From Xylocopa sonorina (lineage: Eukaryota > Arthropoda > Insecta > Hymenoptera > Apidae): a DNA stretch of 64,000 bases. Where the stretch lies: NCBI RefSeq assembly GCF_050948175.1, contig NC_135199.1:10296501-10360500 (forward strand). Reading direction: 5' to 3'. Numbering within the stretch: the first letter of the stretch is position 1; each line of letters starts with the position of its first letter. Shown piece by piece: positions 26,687 to 37,099 of this stretch. The translations under genes were made by a program, and so were the position numbers. A model generated the notes under the pieces. It saw only the letters and a list, made by a program, of their open reading frames with translations, was not told the DNA's origin and made no database searches.

Positions 26687-27293
26687 CTTTGTGATCCTCG
26701 CACACCACCCTCCAATTGCCCCGGACAGAAACGAAAGGATTAAGATCGAGAGTAACTTCGTGCCCGTGCATTTCGACGGCCCACTTTACGGTTAGACGAA
26801 GTCTGCATACACAAAGTTAACTTGCCGCCAGAGATCCAACGATAGATCACGGGCGAACGCTATCGAGCCGGAACGTTTGCATGGCCGATGATGGAAAAAT
26901 GGCCGAACGAAGAGAATTACACCGAAAAGAAGTAAGTGGTAAATGGAAACGCGGTCGAGCGGCAAAAATAGGGGTGGCCAAGGGGAAGAAATAGTCTGGT
27001 GATTGATAGATAGAAAAGAGGAGAGAAAGAGAGGATCGAAGTTTCATCGACGTTCAGAATTTACGCGTTCGAGAGAAGGAAGCTGATAGATTCATCAACT
27101 ACTCGCGCACTACTTTACGATCGTGATGTCGGATTTAATCTCTTGTTTTGACGTCGATGCAAGTATTTCTAACGACGAAACAATGATTCATGTAACCTGT
27201 ACGAGAAAGAAGGGCAAAAGGGGTGGATAAGTAACTGAAAACCTCTTTTGCATCGAACGATACAATTAATGAAAATATAACTTACCCCCGCAT
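26687..27293 (-). CDS. candidate first two coding exons of an unidentified minus-strand gene (weak)
   Basis: The possible exons are 27293-27286 (ATGCGGGG) and 26802-26687. The first donor reads GGTAAGT, a near-perfect consensus, and the acceptor TATGCAG is 483 bp downstream. Joined, they open with MRGLRLTVKWAVEMHGHEV and continue to a GTGCGC donor after CEDHK. The composition (Trp, Val, His, Asp) differs from the Arg/Ser/Phe-rich chance frames around it. A second reading, starting at the ATG near 27370 and staying open into the same donor, is also possible but ends in the wrong phase. No domain is recognised and no later exon was found. Confidence 0.18.
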
Positions 27294-29979
27294 CTTTGAA
27301 GGAAGCTAAGGGAAATCTGCCTCCTGAACGCACACCAAGCAAAGTATACCAAGATGGAGGATCACGAAACATGGCTGGCACGAACGTGCGCGCACACACA
27401 CACTTCGTTTATGCGTTGGCGATAGAATACAGATTCGCACACGCGAACATCCACCCGTGGATATCGATTCGTTTTAACAGCGAGGATCGAGAAATATTTC
27501 GCAACGTCGTAACGATGTTACCCCAATGCTAGAGCGAGACTGACTGGCTTCGAACCCGTGAATCATCGACCTTCAACGCTGCTTCGTTATTATTTTCTGG
27601 AAGCCCTAAACCGAGCAGCTCGAAACTTTCGAGAAGCGTCGCGAGGAGTCAAAACATCAACGACACCGAACAAAGGTATTCGTACATAAAAACTTTGCCT
27701 TTCGTTCGTCGTTACGAAAGCGTCGCCCGTGGCAGTTTTTTTCCACGAATTGATTACTGTTCCCCGAACGCGAGCCTGAAGCTTTGCTGTTCCAAACATT
27801 CGTGTATTCACGGTTGAACGCAGTGAATTCGAACACGCGATATACCTACAGTAATTAAAATGTAAGTGTTCGTTTTAAAAATGAACAATCGATACTTCGA
27901 CGCCTCCGTGAAGACGCGCTTTTCTCTCGGTTGCGAGCACGCGAGCGCTACCAGAGGTTATTCCTTTCTAGGTCAGAATTTGTGCGTCGATCGATTTTAC
28001 GGCCGGCGCGACCAATATTTTCCGGATTAAATTCAGGCCAGCAGCTTCGCCAGGCGCTTCGCCGAAAAACTTGGTAATTTTTCCAGCGAAACGGAAAACC
28101 CGGTGCCGTTTCGGTTATCTGTATAAACCGGCGGCACCGCGGCCTGCGGATTCGCGCGTTTTGTCATCATAAAGGTAAATTAACGTCAAACGCGTCCGCC
28201 ACTTGTGAAACGCGCGGATATAAGATCGTTAACGAGAATTTATTCGACGGAGATGCAACTCCGGCTAGGATTAAGCTGTTCGCGCAGCGGGATTCATTGT
28301 CCAGCTTTATAAACGCGAATTAAACGGTGACTCGCGACTAGACTGCATCGCCCGGCGAAGTTTAGCGCAACGCGGACGAAATTGCCTCGGAATAAACAAT
28401 TAATCAAACTATTTAATTCGTCGTAATCATTGTTTCGTTCAAAAGCCACATATCATTTCATCGTCGTGGTTATATTCGATCATAAGTACCATCATAGTGT
28501 GCCGAATAATGGTACTTGTAACGATTATCGATCGAAACGACTATAATCTATTCTTTCGTATCTCATTTTTCCGACCAGCCAACATTTTCATTACAAAGCA
28601 TTATACGTTAATCGAAAACAGTAATTTCGTCGATACACGTAGCCATAGAGATTATAATAGGGTAAATTTCACGGCGATATCGATGGGTACCGCACTTGAT
28701 GGACACGTTAAAATTACATAATCGTTGTAATGGACGGCCCCGATCTACGAGCATATATCGTCAACAGACAACACTGTCGATACATTTACCTAATTTTCTA
28801 GTTGAAATATCGTCCCAGTCCGATCACGGTCATTATAAAATGCGCACGTGTCCGATTGTAAACGGCTGGCATTCGCGGGTATCTAAAAGACGCGAAACGC
28901 AGCCAATTGGTACTGTAATCAAGGCTCGAGCGAATTCGCGTGGCCCCGTAACGGGAAGTGAGCAGATTACCGCAACGATCCGCGCAACTTTCCGGGAACA
29001 GCGTTTCGAAACGCGTTTGCCCCCGCGCAGACAAGCAGAGCCCGAGATACTTCTCGCCACCGTTTCGAATGCAAGCTCGAAAATGCGGGCTGTGAAAACG
29101 CGCGACGATAATCGACGGAAATGATCGTACAGTCGAATACAAATCGGATCGTACGCGATCTGCAATGCAAACGAACTGTGCAGCTGCTCAATGTGCAAGG
29201 CTAAAAGATATCGGACAGTGAACCCGCCGTTGCATCGTGGTCGTGCGGCGATAGCGGCGGCTTTTCAATCTCAATAAATCGCCTGGACGATGCGATACGC
29301 GATGATTGCATTGTACCGTGTGTCGCGATCACGGCGAGCCACGCGTCAGAAATTCGCTCGCCTAGTAAAAACGTCGCCAAGTGTTTCTTTCCATTACCGA
29401 TCGGTGCGTCCCCGTCGTAAAAGGCGAGGGGAGGAACGGAACCCCCGATCATCCTCCGCGGGGCCGCGGACCCAGGGGCTGTTTTGCGAAAAGTTAGGAA
29501 TTGCGAGCCGTAAAGTGTGTTTTATGGGTGGACATGTTTCAGGTCGGGCTGGGATGGCAAACTATAAAATATCGCTCCTTGTAATGCGGAGCATGCGTCT
29601 TTCGCGACTGCGACGGCCGGCTGGTGGAAGAGGAACGGTGGAATCGAGGCTAGACTTCCGGCAGAACTCGCGAGCCAGCCTGACGTCCAGAAGAGAGAAA
29701 GATGAGGGAGGGAGGATTCCCGTGGAAAGAACGTTAGGCGGTCTTTTTGATGCGTCGAGTGGTCGCATTTATTTTTCACGTTCTCACGGGCACACGTACG
29801 TATGATTCATTGATGCGCATCGACGTCGCTCCGTCCGTGCGTCACTGTCGAGGAGTACATAATGCATTAGCGTGGAGCGCGCATTTTCTTAGAAACAATA
29901 CCGGACCCGCGGGATCGAATACAGGATAGGGCGAGGACGGCACTCGAGACCTGATAAAGTAGATAGCAGGCACGGAAGG

Positions 29980-30330
29980 ATGCGCGTATACCTTTCAGCT
30001 GAGATCAGTTGTGCAAGCACGCGGGACCTGCCAAAGGTAACCGGTGGAGTCGATGGGAACTGGATAGAGAAGCTGAAGATAACTGTGAACGTGCGCAGGA
30101 AGATAGAGATGATTGCGGGCATACGAGAGCTGATACAGAGGACGACGGCGTCAGGAAATTTACTGGAAACCGCAGGAGACCCGTGGGACTGGATCCAGAG
30201 TAACCGCCAGTTAGAAGATTTGACAGGAGTAACCTCAGATTTTGGCAAGCCAAGAAGAGAACGTGAGGTTGGACGATGGAAAAATTCAATCAGACGCGAT
30301 ACACCATATAATATAATCTGGCGAACGTAA
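29980..30330 (+). other. unassigned 116-codon open frame in a purine-rich block
   Basis: The block is rich in purines and unusually open: this frame, a second + frame at 30009 and two - frames all lack stops over about 200-300 nt. The + frame contains segments such as DPWDWIQSNRQLEDL that look protein-like. No family, splice context or repeat structure is recognised. It could be a decayed coding or transposon fragment, or simply low stop density. Confidence 0.2.
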
Positions 30331-31276
30331 AGACACCCGCTACGTAATGCGTACGTGATGAAAGTGAGACACGAGGAGCTGCTAATATTTCGTTATTCTA
30401 TTCGTTTCAAGAGAACCCTTTTATCTGTTAAAAAATAACGTCGCACGAGAGAGTAACCGTATAAATAGCAATGTCTGCGATATTTGAATGCAATGGAGAA
30501 GGGACATGCGGATACGTATTTGAAAGAAACGGGGAGAAATCGAAGGACAAGTCTTAAACCAAAATCCTCGCGCCAGGTCGACCGCATATTTCTTCATGAA
30601 TTTATGGAAACGCGGGGGAAATTTGCTTTATCTCCATGCTCCTTCGCGACCGCGTCCTTTCTCCGTTTTACGCTGAACCGAACGACGCGACGTGTCGCTT
30701 CTCGCGTTTAAACCGAACGCCGCGTACCGTTTAACGAGATTCGCCTTTCCCCTATCTTTTTCTGTATTTCGCTTCGCCAACACGCGACGACTTCAGCCAG
30801 GCTTTTTTACCCGCCCTCGCATCGGCAAACAGTCGCAAGTTGCAACCAATGGAAATGCGAATGTAGACTTTTTGGACGGCCGACAACAAAAACGAGGTAA
30901 CATAAATATTCGATAGAAAAATAGGGAGGAACTGGAAGCCAGTCGGTGGTCCGACGGCGATGTATTCGCAAACCGTAAAAAATGTCCCCGAAACAAGTCT
31001 CGAAGCGATAAAATTTCCGCGTCTTCTCTACACGACGAACGAAATTCTCTTTCGATTATCCTATACCTCGAGGAACACAAAAAAACGGTAACGACGCGAT
31101 CTACAGTAACGTACAATTATACGGCGATCTTCGAAATACCAGGAAGCACGTAAAAAGCGCCATTCTCGCAGCGCGACGTCGACGAAATTCCCGAAAATTG
31201 GCGCAATCTCCGTAGCTGAAATTGCTGTTACGATTACCATCGTCCGAATATAATGCAGGTCGTGATAGCAGGTCGA

Positions 31277-31297
31277 GGGGGGGGGGGGGGGGGGGGG
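31277..31297 (+). repeat. poly(G) run, 21 G
   Basis: Twenty-one consecutive G are followed by AGGG, which is rare in animal genomes and able to form G-quadruplexes. The length may also be affected by sequencing error. Confidence 0.95.
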
Positions 31298-33744
31298 AGG
31301 GCGGTGGTCGAGTCTTGCGACCGTTTGCGGTTCGCCAGCCATCCGACGCGGTCAGAGAAAACAGCGACCGGTAAGGGACGGGGGTTGCGAAACGGGGGAT
31401 TGCGAAGAGGGCGGCGAGGGCCACGTGCAATCTCACGGCTGATTGCGCAAGTTTTACAAGTTCATCCGATATCGCGAAGTCAGAACGCCGTGGGATCGGA
31501 CAGGAGTGGAAATCGGTGGCGGTGCGCGGCGTTCTCTGCGTCGTCGCCAGCAGGAATCGGGGCGGCGAGGGCGGGCGGAAAGGAGAAAGAAAAACGGATG
31601 GAACAGCAACGGCAGGAAATCGATAGCCAAAGTATCGTCATGGAGTTATCGTTATTGCGGGGGAGTCGGCCAACGGTCGCTGGCTCGCGGATCGAACGGA
31701 CCTGACAGCCGAAAATTTAATTTCGATACCAGTCGGCCGATAATCTTGTTTTTGAGCGCGCCTGCCAGGGACAAATGAAAATGTTTCGCGTGATCGCTCG
31801 ATATTTCATCCGTCCCGGCGTACCTCTGCTGTTATTTCCCTTTAAATATTGACACTCGACACGGCGAAGTACGCGTGCTCGATTGATCGTTCAATCCGCG
31901 AAGGGCCGACGAAATTTTCGGGGTCGCGATCCTGGGAAGCAGCGACCGTTAGATCTTGGGGCTCGGTCATTCGATTCTTCCACGTCGGTACACGATTAAA
32001 CTCTTCCGTGACTACTGCGGAACTGGGGGGGTGGGCACGACCGTTTTTCAGACCGCGACGAGACGCTTCGTTTCATTCTCCCATCCACCATTTCGAGTGG
32101 AACGAGCGCACGCTGGATTTCAATAGCAGGCGAAATCGAACAATTCTCATGATGGCACTGGCGAAACTGTTTTGTTCGTTGCTAATCGAAAATTTAGGAC
32201 GGGGAAATCGGTAGGCGAGCTTTTCTATTTGTCGTTTTTAATCGTTCGATTCTCCTGCGAACCGTTCCAAAACGAGAATCCACGGAAACAAACATTTTCT
32301 TCGTCGTTCTCGATAACGTTCCGTCAGGCGTTAACTAAGTTTTCAATACTCCTTTCGCTGCCCGTGGAGTTTGCATCTCCTTCTATTTTTCAGCAAAATT
32401 GCGTGGCAAGGAAAACTCGACGAACATGGAGCGCGATTAATCCGTAGAAAGACGATTCGAAATTTATTTAGTTCAGCGGGGCGCTCCGTGCATGATTTAA
32501 ATAGAATTTCGGTCGTCTCTTCTGATATGGTTGCTCGGTGCATCGGTGGGGTGGTTTGCGGCAACGCCGGATGTTAAAGTCTCCGTGCATACGTGACCGT
32601 CGAAACGTGCCGCCAGTGTGTTTCTCAATTATTTCGAACAAAGGACCGCTACGCGTTCGACGAGCCGCGTGAATTTACCATTTTGAGCATCTAAATTCTA
32701 CGTGCCCCGGTTTTTCTAACAGCTACGCAAAATTCAAAGCTTCGCGATACGCGGCTGAACCAGAATATTTCAATTTCGAATGAAAAAAAAATTGGACCGT
32801 CGATGTTACGTTCGGAAGAAGTTGCGTCGAAATCTTTTCGCTTCGATCGACCACGACGGTTAAAAGATTATCGAACGACACGTCCGCGAGGTTAGACACC
32901 CGCCATGGGAATAATACCCATGGATATTCCGTTCGCGTATCTGGAAAAATTAAAGCAATGGCCGAGCAAGGGATCAGGGGAGACATATCCGAAGTTCTCG
33001 AATGGAACCGAGAAGTTCGAGGTAATATGAAAGGAAAGTTTGTTCATTGGGTTCATCGTTTAAGTGTCAGCTGTTCCGTGATCCCATTGCGACGAAGTAT
33101 CGCTTCGAGCAATGTTAAAACACGCCGCGCAAAAGTTATTGGAAAGCTGAGCACCGCAGAGGAAACAGGAACAAGAGGGGAGAAGGGATCGTAGCGTAAC
33201 GGTCCGGATAAAAGTGTTTAAGAGTGGCAGAATCGTAGATAATATGCTTGGAATCCATTCGTCCTGGTATCTACGGTAATTTCCGGTCAGCCCCCCGTCG
33301 GCTTCGTCGTGCTGGCCAGAAAATGCGGGGCTCGAAAAGGAGGATGGCCTGGACTCGACAGAACGTCGATTATTCCGCACACGGTCCCGCAAAAATTGAA
33401 AATCTTTTTAATCGAAGAGATCGCACAGCTTTGAAATGCGCTCGAGCGCCACCGCTGTGCTACGTCCCTTTCTTTTTCCCCTTCGTCGTTTGAGATATAT
33501 CGTTTCGTACGCGAGCGCGATCGTAGGCGGATTCGTTTCCCCGTAAAATCTGTAAAACCTGTCGCTTTCAGCGAATAAACGAAAACCGTACGATGGTCGA
33601 ACTCGTTTTTGTCTCAGAACTACCATGATACAAGAGCAGTATTTAAATACATTTTATAATTATCATAAGAACAGCTTATACAATTAATCGTTATTATATT
33701 ACCTTATGTACAACTCGCGTAACGTAAGCATATATCGAAGGTTA

Positions 33745-34611
33745 TTAGCTTCTCCACGATCTTGCCAGAGTGTCCTCCACCATTTTGCAGGCTTGCCCGA
33801 AAACCTCCTCTTTGCCCAGTTCCGCGTCGACTATCTTCGTCACGCGTTTGTTAGGCGCTATCGCGCTCTTGATATTTGCGTAATACTGTATTATGCGATT
33901 GCAGACAGCTTCTGGGGTATCGTCGAATCTTGTCACGCTAGCGGAACGCGTCGCCATTCTATCTTGCAGAATTAACCGTCTCGCGTACAAGTTTAGCAAC
34001 AAATCCGGTTGCCTCACTTCCGTGTTGAACAGTACAGCCTGTTGATCGATGATTATTCTTTTAGCGTTCTCCAAATATCTCTTACGATCGACGTATGTTA
34101 AATTCCGAAAGAAGATCAAATAAAATTTACAAGGGATGGTTGACAAAAAAAATTGTAATCGAACGTCTCTCAATTCCCCGTTTGCACGTGCAATTACCCT
34201 CGACCCTGCCACGCTCTTTGCACATTCTGTACGCCCTCTAATGATCACCTGTTTCTTATCCCTAGGGAAGCCAACAATCAGATAACCGGGCGTGTTCAGA
34301 TGAGCCAACATTTTCTCTGCAACCACGTGAACGATTAGATTGGCCGGCACGATATCGCCTCTCTCCATGTACGACTTGAAGTAATGCCCCCTCTCGGAGC
34401 CAGTCCTGACTTCTTCGCGCAATATATCAGACACCAGAATCAGAGTCAACCCGTACTTCGCTGCTAATCTCTTGCACAACGTGCTCTTCCCAGCCCCGGG
34501 ACCGCCCAACACGAAGATGATCACCGCTCGGCTCTGTTTCAACGGCGTCAGGTTCAGTCGCACGAACGCGGGGCTCGGCTGACCCCGATACTTATCGAAA
34601 CAAATGCCCAT
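33745..34611 (-). CDS. adenylate-kinase-like nucleoside monophosphate kinase (2 exons)
   Basis: The exons are 34611-34249 and 34038-33745 on the minus strand. The 210-bp GT-AG intron is in phase 0. The joined protein has 218 residues, near the usual 194-220 for AK1-type enzymes. Known members transfer phosphate between ATP and AMP. Seen here: P-loop GGPGAGKST (36-44), the AMP-site segment SDILREEV (61-68), GFPRDKKQ (114-121), lid arginines R148, R152 and R158 followed by DDT (160-162), and R169 before YY. The pattern after the exon junction (QAVLFN, then QPDLLL) resembles the first kinase domain of AK5. Val113 occupies the place of the Asp in DGFPR, and the STG before the AMP-site arginine is changed, so activity is uncertain. 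The start at 34611 has G at -3 and +4 and gives MGIC, a possible N-myristoylation/palmitoylation signal as in the long AK1 isoform. An in-frame ATG at 34836 would add 75 low-similarity residues in a weak context. Confidence 0.85.
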   Translation of the reverse strand: MGICFDKYRGQPSPAFVRLNLTPLKQSRAVIIFVLGGPGAGKSTLCKRLAAKYGLTLILVSDILREEVRTGSERGHYFKSYMERGDIVPANLIVHVVAEKMLAHLNTPGYLIVGFPRDKKQVIIRGRTECAKSVAGSRVIARANGELRDVRLQFFLSTIPCKFYLIFFRNLTYVDRKRYLENAKRIIIDQQAVLFNTEVRQPDLLLNLYARRLILQDRMATRSASVTRFDDTPEAVCNRIIQYYANIKSAIAPNKRVTKIVDAELGKEEVFGQACKMVEDTLARSWRS

Positions 34612-35522
34612 ATCGACGAATGTCCCTGCTGCGTTTCCCACGCGGGATCCTCGTTCGTAACTCAACGAGTGCGCGAGAGACGGCGAGCGTGGCGCATGGG
34701 ACGTCGCTGCACTGCAGCCTCCCCTTAATCTCTTCGTAACTTCCGCGCCGTGGTCCCGACTTTCGCGAAATTCTTCCGCGACTTGGCGAGCTATCGCGTT
34801 TTTACCCGATCCTTCAGCTGGTGTTTCGCGAAACATTTAACGCGAGGTAACGCAGAGATGTTGCAGCTAGGTGGAGAACACGGGGATCCTATCTCGCAGA
34901 GGCGGCGCAGGCCGTGTTAAACTTGATAATAAAGATAAGCTCCCGTTCTTGGTACCTTTGTGAAATACACCAGCGGTTTATGCCCGCGCGCTTCAACTTA
35001 AATTTCACTTCGCGACTGCTTTACACCTCGCCGAGCGTGGGGCACCTTCCACGGGGTCGCAGGTATAATCCTCCCTCGCGGCGGTTTCTTCTCAGTCGGT
35101 TACGGTCAACTCCCCTATAACTACTTTATTATATTGCCCTCTGAATCTTTCATCCGTTGCGCTCGTCTACAGACGCATCTCCCACGGCACAGATTTCGCG
35201 TCAAGTTACACCTGCAGCTTTTTCCAGTGTCTCGCGAGCAGAAGGCCACGCGGAAGGAGATAAATAATTCTTCGGGAGGGTCGTGCTCCTTTTCTCGGGT
35301 AACTGTCAAGCCGGATAAATGGCGCGAACGTCCCCTGCCGTCGTGAATTATTCTATCGTCTGAAGTCGGGATCCCCTATCGATAGCCGTGGATTGCTTCG
35401 TCCCGGCTGGGATTTCACGCGATTCACCTTCTTTTCCAGGCTAATGAAACTTCAATCGGTACAGTCGCGAGTTCGATATCGACGCGATTCGCGAGCGTGT
35501 TCGCGAGAAAGAGACAGCTTCC

Positions 35523-35543
35523 AAAAAAAAAAAAAAAAAAAAA
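35523..35543 (+). repeat. poly(A) run, 21 A
   Basis: A homopolymer in the intergenic space between the divergent kinase-like and helical-protein genes. No retro-element body or target duplication is visible next to it. Confidence 0.9.
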
Positions 35544-35899
35544 TGGAGAACGCGTAGGAAGGACCAACGGGCCAAGAGGCGAGCGCGAACGAAACCTCGT
35601 TCCGCGGACGAACAGCGACAGAAGTATTTTAATTCGATGCATTCAAATTGAATTCGTCGAACACCGACGTGAAAGGAAATTGAAAAGTAGCCTCACGTAC
35701 CGCGATGTAACGCAATATCAAGAAAGAAATGTTACTCGTAGAATGTTTAAACAGCTGCTCCGTACGAATCAGGTTTTCACCGTCCCGCGAGAAACACCGG
35801 TGGGTATGAATTGCAAAATATCGAGTTCCGTGCGCCGTGCTTGCGAGGAAACCAGAATAAACGCGAGATTACGTAACGATTCACCCTCCACGACACGAA

Positions 35900-35900
<1 letters not shown>

Positions 35901-35966
<66 letters not shown>

Positions 35967-35975
35967 GAGAGAGAG
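35901..35975 (+). repeat. (GA)n microsatellite upstream of the helical-protein exon
   Basis: About 37 GA dinucleotides with two interruptions end 52 bp before the 36028 acceptor, between two divergent genes. GA tracts can bind GAGA-type factors in insects, but here the position alone does not prove a regulatory role. Confidence 0.95.
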
Positions 35976-36027
35976 GGGGGAGTGGTCGTACAGAAAACGT
36001 GAATAATATTAATTCATCTTGTCGCAG

Positions 36028-37099
36028 GTGAACCTGCACTCCATACGAAGTAAAAATACCGAGGATCTGAGGAAAAGTCTCGCGGAGACGTTCAGTTACA
36101 TCTTCCATCGAACGAGGATGGATATCGACGAGAAGATGAAAGAACTGGCTGGGTTGTTCTCGAAAACCAGAGACGAGCTGAGCGAATTGGTGAAGAAGAA
36201 CGAACAGTTCGTAATGGACGAAATTAGACGGGTCGAGGAAGCTGTTCGAACAGCCACGGAGGTATAACGTATCCGTTGAACCGCGGTTGATCTCTATTGA
36301 AAGATTCTCGAGGCGATCACTTTTTCGCTAGACTCTTAAGTATAGTTGTTAACGCGAGTAAGGATTGTCAAGGATTTCGAATAGATTCGTTTGAGAGATT
36401 CGTCGAGAGCGCAGGTATTCACGCGTTGCACCGTTCTTGCAATAATTATCAATTTAATACAACGCTGACGTGCTGCGAGATTACGACTATTAACAGTGCA
36501 CCGTGAAATTCGTTGATCGCGAGCTCACGAAAATTTCGTGCCCATCGCCAGCGCGTCGTCCCGACTTCTGCGGTATTAGACCGCATTTCCATGAGACTCT
36601 GGTCGGAATTTATAATACAAGAGCACGCTGGGCGTCCCGGCGAGCGCATCAAGCTAAATGACACGGTTGACGAGCGAATCCGGTAAAATTGTTGCAGGCG
36701 TGCGCCAGAGGGAAGATGGACCGTCTTCGACGCGTCAAGGACGATTACGCGGAGGGAATAAAGATCTGCAACGAGAAGGCAGCCGCGGGGCTTCGCGCGG
36801 CGAAGGCGACGTGCGATCAGCAGATCGAAGAGATCGACGCTCTGAGGGAGTCGATGAGGAAAATTCTTAAGGACTGTTTGGAGACGAACGAATTCGTCAA
36901 GTGCGTCGCGAGCGGCACGAAGGAGGCGGTCAGACAGAGGAGGCGAATCACGAGCGAGTTGAACCAGACGGTCAAGAACGCTGAGGCCTCGGTCACGGAT
37001 CGGTTGCTCGAAGCCACCAAGTGTCACGCGGACGTCCAAGTGAAAGCTCTGAAGAGTTTGCGGGAAATTTTAAAGGATACGAAGGATTGCGTCCAGTAA
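36028..37099 (+). CDS. unrecognised alpha-helical, cysteine-spaced protein, 3' coding exons (5' end missing)
   Basis: Two exons are visible. The first, 36028-36261, follows a TTGTCGCAG acceptor. The second, 36698-37099, follows TTGTTGCAG and ends in TAA. The intron is 436 bp, phase 0. They encode at least 211 residues that look almost wholly alpha-helical, charged and coiled-coil-like. No family is recognised. The first exon has no cysteine. The second has seven, at fragment positions 80, 102, 117, 138, 147, 187 and 209, several about 15, 21 or 22 residues apart and so on one helix face. This may point to helix-helix disulfides and a secreted protein, but no signal peptide is visible because the first coding exon was not located. 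An internal Met at 36118 has a strong context (AGGATGG), but the helical pattern already begins upstream of it. An ATTAAA at 37220 could serve polyadenylation. The gene is divergent from the kinase-like gene. Confidence 0.68.

Larger units (their letters stand above)
20656..33744. other. gene-poor region between the elongase and the kinase-like gene
   Basis: The first ~0.5 kb is AT-rich and probably includes the elongase 3' UTR (variant signals such as AATATA occur near 20765; no perfect AATAAA was found before it). The rest holds the 84-bp TTAA element, simple repeats, the weak minus-strand exon pair and the open purine-rich block. Just before 33745, AT-rich DNA is a likely 3' UTR of the kinase-like gene. 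Confidence 0.6.
34612..36027. promoter_or_regulatory. divergent intergenic space of the kinase-like and helical-protein genes
   Basis: About 1.4 kb separates the preferred kinase start from the first visible helical-protein exon. It should contain the kinase promoter and 5' UTR and either the promoter or a first intron of the other gene. It holds a poly(A) run and the long GA tract. No TATA/Inr/DPE combination stood out. Confidence 0.3.

Noticed and set aside
34612..34836. 75-codon N-terminal extension of the kinase-like gene
   Set aside because: Weak start context (T at -3) and composition like the surrounding chance frames. The MGIC start fits the family length better. It is kept only as an alternative.
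35497..36006. 169-codon open frame ending in an Arg-Glu repeat, considered as the missing first exon of the helical-protein gene
   Set aside because: The poly-Lys and Arg-Glu parts are translations of the poly(A) and GA tracts, and no donor joins it in phase to 36028.
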